A stretch of DNA of 64,000 nt from UBA7446 sp024639165. Its GTDB lineage: Bacteria > Bacteroidota > Bacteroidia > Flavobacteriales > Flavobacteriaceae. The stretch is from contig JAHEIX010000003.1 in the NCBI GenBank assembly GCA_024639165.1, forward strand, positions 1-64,000, given 5' to 3'. The position numbers and the translations under genes are program-made. A model generated the notes under the pieces. It did no database searches and had not been told where the DNA came from. It worked only from the letters and a program-made list of their open reading frames with translations. Shown piece after piece: positions 1 to 7,724 of this stretch (position 1 is the first letter of the stretch; every line of letters starts with the position of its first letter).

Positions 1-32
1 CCTAGCGCGTCTACCAATTCCGCCACGTGCGC
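1..32 (-). tRNA. tRNA-Leu, 5' part only
   Basis: The reverse complement begins GCGCACGTGGCGGAATTGG and continues through a D-loop typical of class II leucine tRNAs (GTGGCGGAATTGGTAGACGC pattern). The gene runs off the left edge before the anticodon, so the isoacceptor cannot be read. It is the third gene of an apparent tRNA operon transcribed leftward behind two tRNA-Lys genes. Confidence 0.85.
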
Positions 33-47
33 TTTTGAATGAGGAAG

Positions 48-120
48 TGACTTGGCTGGGGTTCGAACCCAGGACCCTCTCCTTAAAAGGGAGATGCTCT
101 ACCAGCTGAGCTACCAAGTC
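48..120 (-). tRNA. tRNA-Lys (anticodon TTT), copy 2
   Basis: The reverse complement folds as a cloverleaf: acceptor GACTTGG pairs with CCAAGTC, the D-arm is AGCTCAGCTGGTAGAGC, the anticodon loop is CTTTTAA with anticodon TTT between TCTCC and GGAGA, and the T-arm is CTGGGTTCGAACCCCAG. The discriminator base is A at position 48. The 3' CCA is not encoded, since CTT follows, so it must be added after transcription. The 72 paired and loop bases are identical to the next copy. Confidence 0.97.
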
Positions 121-128
121 TATTGTTG

Positions 129-201
129 TGACTTGGCTGGGGTTCGAACCCAGGACCCTCTCCTTAAAAGGGAGATGCTCTACCAGCTGAGCTACCAAGT
201 C
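129..201 (-). tRNA. tRNA-Lys (anticodon TTT), copy 1
   Basis: This is the promoter-proximal copy, identical in sequence to the tRNA-Lys at 48-120, with the same TTT anticodon, A discriminator at 129 and no encoded CCA. Only 8 nt separate the two copies, so both are processed from one transcript. The identity points to recent duplication or gene conversion. Confidence 0.97.
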
Positions 202-215
202 AAAAATTGAAGCTG

Positions 216-247
216 CAAATATAGGCGCATTTTGACGATTATTCAAA
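216..247 (-). promoter_or_regulatory. Promoter of the tRNA operon
   Basis: On the minus strand TTTG (244-247) is followed after 20 nt by TATATTTG (216-223). This matches the Bacteroidota primary-sigma consensus of a -33 TTTG and a -7 TAnnTTTG. Transcription would start roughly 10 nt before the first tRNA-Lys. It lies back to back with the aroK promoter. Confidence 0.7.
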
Positions 248-260
248 GATTAAATTATCC

Positions 261-268
261 TAAATTTG
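261..268 (+). promoter_or_regulatory. -7 promoter element of aroK
   Basis: TAAATTTG fits TAnnTTTG and lies 21 nt before the aroK ATG. The nearest upstream TTTG (231-234) is 26 nt away, longer than usual, so the -33 element is weak or absent. Confidence 0.5.
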
Positions 269-289
269 CGGACTGCAATACTTTAAAAT

Positions 290-829
290 ATGGCCACTCC
301 TTTTTCTAACCCAAACGCAATCATATTAATAGGATATATGGGCTGCGGTAAGTCCACGGTTGGACGTCTGCTTGCAAAGACTCAAAACCTATTATTTGAA
401 GATTTGGACGACATTATTGCACGTGATGCAGGTACTTCTATCCCTGAATTGTTCGTTGAGAAGGGTGCCAAAGCTTTTAGAGAATTGGAACACAAAACAC
501 TAAAAGAAGTACTTGAAGTTGCTGATTGTAAGGTGATTTCTTTGGGTGGCGGTGCGCCTTGTTATTATACCAATATGGATCTTATTACTGCTGCTACCCC
601 ACATGTTTTTTATCTTAATGCATCCCACAAAACCCTTGCACAACGGCTTTTTCTGGAAAAAAATGGACGCCCGCTAATTGCACATGCCCAGACTGAGGAA
701 GCATTGCAATCGTTTATTGCCAAGCATTTATTTGAGCGTCAAAGCTTTTACAGACAAGCTACTCATGTCATTTCAGTAGACGACAAACCAGTTGAAGCAG
801 TGGTGGAGGAGATAGGAGAATTAATCTAG
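290..829 (+). CDS. aroK: Shikimate kinase
   Basis: This enzyme phosphorylates shikimate to shikimate 3-phosphate with ATP, the fifth step of the chorismate pathway in the cytoplasm. The 179-residue length is normal for AroK. A P-loop GYMGCGKST lies at residues 15-23, and the substrate-binding GGGAP motif and the lid-region R-PLI signature (GRPLIA) are present. ATG at 290 is the only sensible start. The last 9 bp overlap the convergent phosphoribosyltransferase gene. aroQ, another step of the pathway, lies in this window at 43883 but is not linked to it. Confidence 0.95.
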   Translation: MATPFSNPNAIILIGYMGCGKSTVGRLLAKTQNLLFEDLDDIIARDAGTSIPELFVEKGAKAFRELEHKTLKEVLEVADCKVISLGGGAPCYYTNMDLITAATPHVFYLNASHKTLAQRLFLEKNGRPLIAHAQTEEALQSFIAKHLFERQSFYRQATHVISVDDKPVEAVVEEIGELI

Positions 830-1315
830 CACAGCAGTAAACCCCTTAGGCTTTACCTGAACAGCAACATTTTCATTGATTGATGTAGACAATGATACGC
901 CTTTAAAGTCAGCTTTAATGGGGAATTTTTTGTGGTTCCTGTCTAGCAATACCGCTGTTTTACATTGTTTAAGCGGAACACTTAAAAAATGCCTAACGGC
1001 ATATATTAAGGTGGTCCCTGTGTGAAGCACGTCATCGACAATCACAACGGACTTGTTTGTGTAGTCTTTCGCAGCAAGTGTAGTCTGAATTGGATTATGT
1101 GGATTTTTTTTGTCTATTTCAATCTCACAACTCAAAATTTCTTTAGAGGAGTTGGCCTTTAAATGATGAACAATGCGCTGGGCTACTGCATAACCATTGG
1201 CAACAATACCGGCAATGATAATGGTTTGGTTTTCGCCATTGGCTTCGAGAATTTGATAGGCAATGCGCTCTAGCTTGTGCTCAATTTGTTCGGATGTCAA
1301 AATGATTTCACTCAT
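821..1315 (-). CDS. PyrR-like phosphoribosyltransferase
   Basis: This is a 164-residue type I phosphoribosyltransferase. The PRPP-binding loop VVIVDDVLHTGTT is intact, and the fold order (N-terminal hood, PRPP loop, C-terminal sheet) resembles PyrR and hypoxanthine/uracil phosphoribosyltransferases. The substrate base cannot be read from sequence. An in-frame upstream codon at 1330 would give a longer protein, but it overlaps a -7 promoter box (1320-1327), so ATG at 1315 is preferred. The 3' end overlaps aroK by 9 bp tail to tail. A salvage enzyme is the best guess; a regulatory PyrR role is not supported by any pyr gene nearby. Confidence 0.8.
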   Translation of the reverse strand: MSEIILTSEQIEHKLERIAYQILEANGENQTIIIAGIVANGYAVAQRIVHHLKANSSKEILSCEIEIDKKNPHNPIQTTLAAKDYTNKSVVIVDDVLHTGTTLIYAVRHFLSVPLKQCKTAVLLDRNHKKFPIKADFKGVSLSTSINENVAVQVKPKGFTAVLD

Positions 1316-1319
1316 AGGA

Positions 1320-1327
1320 CAAAAATA
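1320..1327 (-). promoter_or_regulatory. -7 promoter element directly before the phosphoribosyltransferase
   Basis: TATTTTTG on the minus strand ends 4 nt before the ATG at 1315. With the usual distance from this element to the start point, the mRNA would begin at or next to the start codon. No -33 TTTG is visible. Confidence 0.5.
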
Positions 1328-1338
1328 CACAATATACC

Positions 1339-1710
1339 TTAGGCATCATCATCTAAAAAGTCTTCGATGTCTCGACGGTCTTTTTTGCTAGGTCTACCCA
1401 TACCTTTGACTCTGGACATGCGTTGATTTTCGTCTGCAGCATTTTTGAGATCCAAGGCTTCTTGTGGAGTGATATCCTTGCAATATTGTGAAACCAATTT
1501 AGCACCAACCCTGCTTTTGGGAATATCCAAAACATAGATTTCAACGGTAAGTTGTTGTCGTCTAATGCTGATTTTATCCGAAACATAAACTTCTCTTGAA
1601 GGTTTTGCATTTTGACCACCAAGTTGTACATAGCCTTTTCTGCATGCCGTACTAGCTGCATTTCTTGACTTGTAATAACGAACCGCCCACAGATATTTGT
1701 CTACTCGCAT
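1339..1710 (-). CDS. S4-domain RNA-binding protein, Hsp15-like
   Basis: The 123-residue protein opens with MRVDKYLWAVRYYKSR, the hallmark of the S4 RNA-binding fold seen in Hsp15 (HslR) and RluA/TyrRS appendages. A lysine/arginine-rich tail (KGMGRPSKKDRRD) ends in an acidic run. E. coli Hsp15 binds stalled 50S subunits carrying nascent chains, so a ribosome-rescue role is likely here. A TTG at 1731 could add seven residues, but ATG at 1710 starts exactly where the S4 domain does. It is transcribed in the same direction as, and just upstream of, the phosphoribosyltransferase. Confidence 0.85.
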   Translation of the reverse strand: MRVDKYLWAVRYYKSRNAASTACRKGYVQLGGQNAKPSREVYVSDKISIRRQQLTVEIYVLDIPKSRVGAKLVSQYCKDITPQEALDLKNAADENQRMSRVKGMGRPSKKDRRDIEDFLDDDA

Positions 1711-1771
1711 GTTTATAATATTGCTACGCAATAATACATGAAAATTGTATCTTGCGCTTTAAATCTTACAG

Positions 1772-2656
1772 ATGAACAAACTAACGCTTTTTTTTGGAAT
1801 CGTATGCCTGCTCGTATTTGCGACTGCTTGTGAAGAGCAACAACGTGGTTTTGCTGAGCCACCCCGTGATTACGAAGCACAGCGTGCAGTGGATAATGAC
1901 TCTTTACTTAATTTTCTACAAACACGTTTTTACAATTACGAAGACTATGCAACTGCTGATAGTAGCGAGCGAGTAACTTTTGATATCAATATTATTGAAG
2001 GAGATGATGCAAACAAAACACCTTTAATTGACCAGGTTGAGCAAATCAACGTAAAGATAAAGAATACGGAAGGCGTTTATTTCGATCACACCGCCTATAT
2101 CCTTAACATACGCGAAGGGGTTGGAACGGCTCCAACGGCTGCCGATAGTGTTTTTGTTACGTATAAAGGTATGTTGCTTAACCTCTCAAGGTTTGACGAA
2201 ACAACCAACCCTGTTTGGTTTGAGTCTCTTTCAGTTGTAAAAGGGTTTAGTGCTTTGATGCCTCACATTAAAAAAGCAGCAGCACCCACCATAAATCCAG
2301 ACGGCACCTATGCTTTTGATGGTTTTGGCTCAGCTGCTATTTTCATGCCCTCTGCCTTGGGTTATTACAACGACTCTAGGAGTGTGCCTGCTTACTCACC
2401 CCTTATTTTTGCAGTAGACTTATACACCTATAACACCACAGACCATGATGGTGATACAGTACCTACGCATCTCGAAGATTTAGATGGTGACAATTATTAT
2501 GATGACGATACGGACAATGATGGGCTTCCCAACTTCCGTGACGATGACGATGATAATGACGGCATACTAACACGCGAAGAATACGATGCAAACAATGATG
2601 GTGTGGCAGACGATACCGACAATGACGGCACGCCGGACTACCTAGATAAAGATTAG
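1772..2656 (+). CDS. FKBP-type peptidyl-prolyl isomerase lipoprotein with calcium-type repeats
   Basis: Residues 1-20 form a lipoprotein signal with lipobox ATAC (Cys20), so the protein is membrane-anchored. Residues about 90-220 resemble the divergent FKBP-type isomerase lipoproteins common in Flavobacteriia. Residues about 225-294 are six aspartate-rich repeats of the DxDxDG type (DHDGDTVP, DLDGDNYY, DTDNDGLP, DDDNDGIL, DANNDGVA, DTDNDGTP), which resemble thrombospondin type 3 calcium-binding repeats. It probably helps fold surface proteins. Whether the isomerase is active is uncertain, because the FKBP active-site residues are poorly kept. Its stop overlaps the convergent transketolase gene by 4 bp. 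Confidence 0.8.
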   Translation: MNKLTLFFGIVCLLVFATACEEQQRGFAEPPRDYEAQRAVDNDSLLNFLQTRFYNYEDYATADSSERVTFDINIIEGDDANKTPLIDQVEQINVKIKNTEGVYFDHTAYILNIREGVGTAPTAADSVFVTYKGMLLNLSRFDETTNPVWFESLSVVKGFSALMPHIKKAAAPTINPDGTYAFDGFGSAAIFMPSALGYYNDSRSVPAYSPLIFAVDLYTYNTTDHDGDTVPTHLEDLDGDNYYDDDTDNDGLPNFRDDDDDNDGILTREEYDANNDGVADDTDNDGTPDYLDKD

Positions 2657-3612
2657 CCTTTCTTAGCCAAAACTTCTTTTGCCTTCTTTACAATTGAACT
2701 GGCGTTTAAGCCATATTTTTCCATGAGTTGAGCAGGCGTTCCAGATTCTCCAAAAGTATCTTGTGTGGCAACAAAAGCTTGTGGGGTAGGATACTGTTCT
2801 GCAAGAACACGTGCAATGCTTTCTCCTAGTCCACCCAAATAGTTGTGTTCTTCACAACTTACGATTGCTCCTGTTTTTTTAGCGGATTCTAAAATAAGGG
2901 CATCGTCCAAAGGCTTGATGGTGTGTATGTTGATTACCTCTGCGCTGATGCCTTGTTGGTCTAGGCTTTTTGCAGCTTCTAAAGCTTCCCATACAAGGTG
3001 ACCGGTGGCCACAAGTGTAACATCTGTACCCTCTTGGAGAAGTATTCCCTTCCCGATGTTAAACGGTAAATCGCTAGTGAAATTAGGAACGGCAGGGCGT
3101 CCAAAGCGCAAATAAACAGGACCGTTGTGGGCTGCTATGGCATGTGTGGCTTTTCGTGTTTGCTCAAAGTCACAAGTATTGATTACGGTCATGCCAGGAA
3201 GCATTTTCATCAATCCTAAGTCTTCAAGAATTTGATGTGTAGCCCCATCCTCACCAAGCGTTATGCCAGCGTGTGAAGCACATATTTTTACGTTCTTGTG
3301 TGAATAGGCAACCGACTGACGAATTTGATCATAAACACGTCCTGTCGAGAAGTTGGCAAAGGTTCCTGTAAACGGAATTTTACCTCCAATGGTCATCCCT
3401 GCAGCAATGCCAATCATATTGGCTTCTGCAATACCTATTTGAAAAAATCGATCAGGATGTGCGTCTTTAAATGCATTCATTTTTAACGAACCTGTAAGGT
3501 CTGCGCACAAGGCTACTACGTCTTCATTTTGGTCGCCGATTTCTGCCAAACCAACACCAAATCCAGAGCGTGTGTCAATTTTATCTGTAAATGTATATTC
3601 TTTTAATCCCAT
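2653..3612 (-). CDS. Transketolase, C-terminal subunit
   Basis: This 319-residue protein carries the pyrimidine-binding and C-terminal domains of transketolase. It has the GIAEANMIGIAAGM segment, with the glutamate that activates thiamine diphosphate, and the transketolase C-terminal domain from about residue 190. The enzyme moves two-carbon ketol units in the non-oxidative pentose phosphate pathway. It works with the N-terminal subunit encoded 1 nt upstream. A two-gene transketolase is usual in Bacteroidota and archaea, so this is not a frameshift: both halves have their own start and stop. Confidence 0.93.
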   Translation of the reverse strand: MGLKEYTFTDKIDTRSGFGVGLAEIGDQNEDVVALCADLTGSLKMNAFKDAHPDRFFQIGIAEANMIGIAAGMTIGGKIPFTGTFANFSTGRVYDQIRQSVAYSHKNVKICASHAGITLGEDGATHQILEDLGLMKMLPGMTVINTCDFEQTRKATHAIAAHNGPVYLRFGRPAVPNFTSDLPFNIGKGILLQEGTDVTLVATGHLVWEALEAAKSLDQQGISAEVINIHTIKPLDDALILESAKKTGAIVSCEEHNYLGGLGESIARVLAEQYPTPQAFVATQDTFGESGTPAQLMEKYGLNASSIVKKAKEVLAKKG

Positions 3613-3613
3613 C

Positions 3614-4459
3614 TTAATAATCTCCTAAAGTTTCTTCGTTTTGTGCCAGTCCTATGGCCAATTGTTCATCGTTTGGTGCTTTCCCGTGCCATGCGTGTGT
3701 ATGCATCATAAAGTCAACACCATTGCCCATTACTGTGTGTAATAAAATGGCAACAGGCTTTTGTTGACCTGAGGCTGCTTTAGCTGCTTCAAAGCCCGCT
3801 AAAATAGCCGCTACATCATTGCCTTTTTCTACGTTAATCACAGTCCAGCCAAAAGCTTCTAGCTTGGCACCGACATCGCCTAGTGGCAAAACGTCATCTG
3901 TGCTTCCGTCAATTTGTTGTTTGTTGTAGTCAATGGTCGAAATAAGGTTGTCTATTCCTTTGCCTCCTGCATACATGATGGCTTCCCAGTTTTGTCCTTC
4001 TTGGAGCTCGCCGTCACCGTGAAGACTATAGACCATATGTTTGTCTTTGTTGAGCTTTTTTGTTTCTGCTGCACCTATAGCAACGGACATGCCTTGTCCT
4101 AAAGAGCCAGAAGCAATGCGGATTCCTGGAAGCCCCTCATGTGTGGTGGGGTGTCCTTGTAGTCGAGAATCTAATTTTCTAAACGTGGCAAGTTCAGAGA
4201 CGGGAAAAAAGCCGCTTCGTGCCAAGACACTGTAAAAAACAGGGGAGATGTGCCCGTTTGATAAAAAGAAAAGGTCTTCGTTCTTACCGTCCATGCTAAA
4301 GTCGGTCGAGTAGTCCATAACATGTTGGTATAATGAAACGAAAAATTCAGCACAGCCCAACGAACCTCCAGGATGCCCCGAGTTTACTTGGTGGACCATA
4401 CGCAAGATATCGCGACGCACCTGTGGTAATAACTGTTCTATAGATTCAATGGATGACAT
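3614..4459 (-). CDS. Transketolase, N-terminal (thiamine diphosphate-binding) subunit
   Basis: This 281-residue protein is the thiamine diphosphate-binding half of transketolase. It shows the conserved HPGGSLG and ASGSLGQG segments and the GDGELQEGQNWEA metal/cofactor motif with a downstream asparagine. It must pair with the C-terminal subunit encoded immediately downstream (1 nt gap) to be active. ATG at 4459 is preceded by a possible -7 box TAATTTTG at 4476-4483 on the minus strand, and the 128-bp spacer is shared with the divergent tgt gene. Confidence 0.93.
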   Translation of the reverse strand: MSSIESIEQLLPQVRRDILRMVHQVNSGHPGGSLGCAEFFVSLYQHVMDYSTDFSMDGKNEDLFFLSNGHISPVFYSVLARSGFFPVSELATFRKLDSRLQGHPTTHEGLPGIRIASGSLGQGMSVAIGAAETKKLNKDKHMVYSLHGDGELQEGQNWEAIMYAGGKGIDNLISTIDYNKQQIDGSTDDVLPLGDVGAKLEAFGWTVINVEKGNDVAAILAGFEAAKAASGQQKPVAILLHTVMGNGVDFMMHTHAWHGKAPNDEQLAIGLAQNEETLGDY

Positions 4460-4576
4460 AAAAAATAAATTTTACCAAAATTAAAACTTCACTTCTATCT
4501 TACACCATTAATTTGTCATTATTTGTATTAAAAAAATGAACAAGTATTAATAACTTACTTACCGCCTAGTGTTGCG

Positions 4577-4584
4577 TATATTTG
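4577..4584 (+). promoter_or_regulatory. -7 promoter element abutting tgt
   Basis: TATATTTG ends 4 nt before the GTG start of tgt, so the transcript would begin at or within a base or two of the start codon. No TTTG is found at the -33 position. Confidence 0.5.
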
Positions 4585-4588
4585 ACGG

Positions 4589-5719
4589 GTGAAATTTTCA
4601 TTACTACATACAGATCCTGCTTCAAAAGCTAGAGCAGGAGTCCTCACTACCGATCACGGGAAAATAGAGACGCCTATTTTTATGCCTGTAGGAACTGCAG
4701 CAACTGTAAAGGGGGTGCACCAACGCGACTTGGCAGATGATATAAACCCTGATATTATCTTGGCTAACACCTATCATTTATACCTAAGGCCTTCCATGCC
4801 TATTTTAGAGCAAGCGGGCGGTATACACAAGTTTATGCATTGGGAAAGACCCATATTGACAGACAGCGGAGGATATCAAGTGTATTCTTTGGCTGACAAT
4901 CGAAAAATCACAGAAGAAGGCGTAACCTTTAAGTCACATATTGACGGATCAAAGCATTTTTTCAGTCCTGAAAGAGCTATGGATATTCAAAGGAGTATTG
5001 GCGCAGACATCATTATGGCCTTTGACGAGTGCACGCCTTATCCTTGTCCATATGATTATGCCAAAAATTCCATGCACCTGACACACCGTTGGCTTATTCG
5101 CTGTCAAGAACACTTTGAAAAAACAACTCCCAAATACGGATATTCTCAAACCCTTTTCCCCATAGTGCAAGGAAGTGTCTACACGGATTTACGGGTGCAG
5201 TCAGCCGAATTTATTGCCAGCACCAACGCGCCAGGGAATGCCATCGGCGGCCTGTCAGTAGGAGAGCCAGCTGAGGAAATGTACGCCATGACCGATGCGG
5301 TATGTGCCGTCTTACCAGAAGACAAACCCCGCTATTTGATGGGGGTTGGTACGCCGATCAATATTTTAGAGAACATCGCTTTGGGTGTAGATATGTTTGA
5401 TTGTGTTATGCCCTCTAGAAATGCACGTAATGGCATGCTGTTTACTTCTGAAGGGAGTATCAATATTAAAAACAAAAAATGGGAAAACGATTTCTCTCCC
5501 ATTGATCCCAACGGTAGTAGCTTTGTTGATTCCGCCTATAGCAAGGCTTATTTGCGCCACTTATTTGCTGCTAATGAGTTGTTGGGCAAGCAAATCGCCA
5601 CCTTACATAACCTTTCCTTTTATTTGTGGTTGGTGCGCCAAGCCAGAAAGCATATTTTAGCGGGTGATTTTACGTCTTGGAAAAACACCATGGTACGTCA
5701 AATGGATAAGCGCCTATAA
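4589..5719 (+). CDS. tgt: tRNA-guanine transglycosylase (queuine tRNA-ribosyltransferase)
   Basis: Tgt swaps guanine 34 of GUN-anticodon tRNAs for the queuosine precursor preQ1. The 376-residue protein has the N-terminal ARAG and PIFMPVGT segments, the catalytic region TDSGGYQVYSL and GGLSVGEP, and FDCVMPSRNARNG with the catalytic aspartate. The C-terminal region is less like the classic CxCxxC zinc site: I see no clear cysteine cluster, which makes metal binding uncertain. The start is GTG, fixed by the conserved N-terminus (MKFSLLHTD). It is followed after 1 nt by the LptF/G permease gene. Confidence 0.93.
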   Translation: MKFSLLHTDPASKARAGVLTTDHGKIETPIFMPVGTAATVKGVHQRDLADDINPDIILANTYHLYLRPSMPILEQAGGIHKFMHWERPILTDSGGYQVYSLADNRKITEEGVTFKSHIDGSKHFFSPERAMDIQRSIGADIIMAFDECTPYPCPYDYAKNSMHLTHRWLIRCQEHFEKTTPKYGYSQTLFPIVQGSVYTDLRVQSAEFIASTNAPGNAIGGLSVGEPAEEMYAMTDAVCAVLPEDKPRYLMGVGTPINILENIALGVDMFDCVMPSRNARNGMLFTSEGSINIKNKKWENDFSPIDPNGSSFVDSAYSKAYLRHLFAANELLGKQIATLHNLSFYLWLVRQARKHILAGDFTSWKNTMVRQMDKRL

Positions 5720-5720
5720 T

Positions 5721-6797
5721 ATGAAGTTGTTAGACCTGTATATCATAAAGAAGTACATCAGCACTTTTACAGTCATGTTGGTGTTGTTTATTCCTATAAG
5801 TGTATTGGTTGATCTTTCTCAAAAAATTGATAAATTCAAAGAAAACGAACTCTCAACAGGAGAAATTTTATCCCACTACTATGATTTTGTCTGGGTATTT
5901 GGATACCAACTTTTCCCCATATTCTTGTTTTTATCTGTAATATGGTTTACCTCAAAATTAGCAAGTAACACAGAAGTAATTGCGGTATTGAGTTCGGGAA
6001 TTTCTTTTTATCGATACCTACGTCCTTTTCTCATTTCTGCTTCTATAATTGCCTTGCTAGCCTTTGGTGCGAGTATGTTCTGGGTACCGAATGCCAGCGA
6101 AAGCTATAACCGTTTTAAATACGAGTACATAAGTAAGGGCAGAAAGGTGGTGTTGACCGAAAACATTTACAAACAAATTGGGGATAACGATTTTATATAC
6201 ATCAGCAACTATAACGCAAGTCGACAGGTGGGATATAATTTTACATGGGAACATTTTGAGAACAACCAGTTGGTATATAAGATTAGGGCGCAAAACATCA
6301 GATGGGTTGAAAAAGACAGTATTCATCGTTTGTCCCAATTTTTTCAACGTACCATTGTAAATGATAAGGAGGTTATTAGGAAGGAGGCCCGTCTCGACAC
6401 CTTGCTTTCATTGGATTTAAATGCCATTGCTCCTGTTACCTACAAAGCTCAAACACTCAATTTCTTTAAGCTAAACGAATACATCAAGCAAGAACGTGAA
6501 AACGGAAGCCCGCTTATTAACAGTCACCTTTTGGTGCGACACAAGCGTTGGTCACTTCCCATATCTGCTTTTATTCTAACCCTTATTGCAGTGGCGGTAG
6601 CCTCTTTTAAGAAACGTGGCGGTATGGGGATAAATTTAGCCATGGGCATCTTATTGGCTTTCCTCTATATCTTTTTTGACAAAATATTTGAAGTCATGGT
6701 TGAGAAATCTAATTTCACCCCGTGGCTAGCTGCTTGGATTCCCAATGTGCTATTTGCTGTACTCTCTATTTATTTATTGCGTCATGCAAAGAGATAA
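5721..6797 (+). CDS. LptF/LptG-family lipopolysaccharide export permease
   Basis: The 358-residue YjgP/YjgQ-type membrane protein forms the inner-membrane channel of the Lpt lipopolysaccharide export ABC transporter. It has about six membrane spans: one after LLDLYIIKKYI, two between residues about 50 and 120, a large periplasmic beta-jellyroll region in the middle (about 130-270), and three C-terminal spans. ATG at 5721 comes one base after the tgt stop, so the two are co-transcribed. Whether it is LptF or LptG cannot be decided. Confidence 0.88.
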   Translation: MKLLDLYIIKKYISTFTVMLVLFIPISVLVDLSQKIDKFKENELSTGEILSHYYDFVWVFGYQLFPIFLFLSVIWFTSKLASNTEVIAVLSSGISFYRYLRPFLISASIIALLAFGASMFWVPNASESYNRFKYEYISKGRKVVLTENIYKQIGDNDFIYISNYNASRQVGYNFTWEHFENNQLVYKIRAQNIRWVEKDSIHRLSQFFQRTIVNDKEVIRKEARLDTLLSLDLNAIAPVTYKAQTLNFFKLNEYIKQERENGSPLINSHLLVRHKRWSLPISAFILTLIAVAVASFKKRGGMGINLAMGILLAFLYIFFDKIFEVMVEKSNFTPWLAAWIPNVLFAVLSIYLLRHAKR

Positions 6798-7695
6798 GTT
6801 GTTTAGCACGCTTCACTTTCACTTTATCGTGGTCATTTTTGGATTCACTGCCATTTTAGGTGCCTTGATAAGCGTTTCGGCCATTCCCTTGGTTTGGTAC
6901 CGGATGACATTGGCCACTACAGGTCTGGGTTTGGTGCTTTGGGTGCGTAAACATAATTTTCGTGTAGACAAAACCATCGCTTGGGTGGCTATTGCAAGTG
7001 GCATTTTAATCGCTTTTCATTGGATTACATTTTTTGGTTCTGTTAAGGTGTCAAACGTTTCTATAACCTTATCGGTGCTTTCGTCTGGTGCTTTTTTGAC
7101 GTCCTTACTTGAACCCATTTTCTATAAACGAAAAGTCATTGGCTATGAGGTGTTTTTTGGGTTATTGGTCATTCTTGGTTTGGTCTTAGTTCTCGGTACC
7201 GGAACCACACATATAAAAGGCTTTCTTTATGCAGGCATATCAACTGTATTGGCTGTTTTGTTTACATTACTAAATGGTAAGTACGTTGCCAAAACGGACC
7301 CATATGTATTATCCTTTTACGAGCTTTTTGTGGGGGCTCTGGTGGTTACGTTGGTGTTGGCTTTTCAAGGTGCTTTTACTTCCGCTTTTTTTGCTATTTC
7401 CACACAGGATCTGCTTTGGCTATCCATATTAGCCTTTGTGTGTACTTCCTATGCTTTTGTTGTTTCTATCGTCGTAATGCGCCACCTCACACCTTATTCT
7501 ATTATGCTTGGGATTAATATGGAACCTGTATATGGTATTGCCTTGGCCTATGCCATTTTTGGAGAAAAGGAAGTAATGCATACGGGTTTTTATATCGGAT
7601 TGACTTGTATACTTCTTGCGGTCTTGGCAAACGGTATTTATAAATTAAGAAGAACAAAAAAAACGATTCATCCGCTTGCTCGGAACCCAAAATAA
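6784..7695 (+). CDS. EamA/DMT-family transporter
   Basis: The 303-residue protein consists almost wholly of hydrophobic helices, about ten, arranged as two EamA repeats (roughly residues 10-140 and 150-285). This is the drug/metabolite transporter architecture. Its substrate cannot be told from sequence; relatives export amino acids or metabolites. ATG at 6784 lies inside the end of the LptF/G gene (14-bp overlap), so translation is probably coupled. A longer reading from 6745 would enlarge the overlap and lacks support. Confidence 0.85.
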   Translation: MQRDKLFSTLHFHFIVVIFGFTAILGALISVSAIPLVWYRMTLATTGLGLVLWVRKHNFRVDKTIAWVAIASGILIAFHWITFFGSVKVSNVSITLSVLSSGAFLTSLLEPIFYKRKVIGYEVFFGLLVILGLVLVLGTGTTHIKGFLYAGISTVLAVLFTLLNGKYVAKTDPYVLSFYELFVGALVVTLVLAFQGAFTSAFFAISTQDLLWLSILAFVCTSYAFVVSIVVMRHLTPYSIMLGINMEPVYGIALAYAIFGEKEVMHTGFYIGLTCILLAVLANGIYKLRRTKKTIHPLARNPK

Positions 7696-7704
7696 GTATA
7701 TTTG
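7676..7704 (+). promoter_or_regulatory. Promoter of accA
   Basis: TTG (7676-7678), an 18-nt spacer and TATATTTG (7697-7704) match the Bacteroidota primary-sigma promoter. It straddles the end of the EamA gene. The leader before the accA ATG is about 15 nt. Confidence 0.65.
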
Positions 7705-7724
7705 TTTTGCATTAAAATCTTAAT

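Noticed and set aside
2653..4459. Transketolase broken by a frameshift
   Set aside because: The two halves are separate genes with their own start codons and a normal domain boundary. This arrangement is standard in Bacteroidota.
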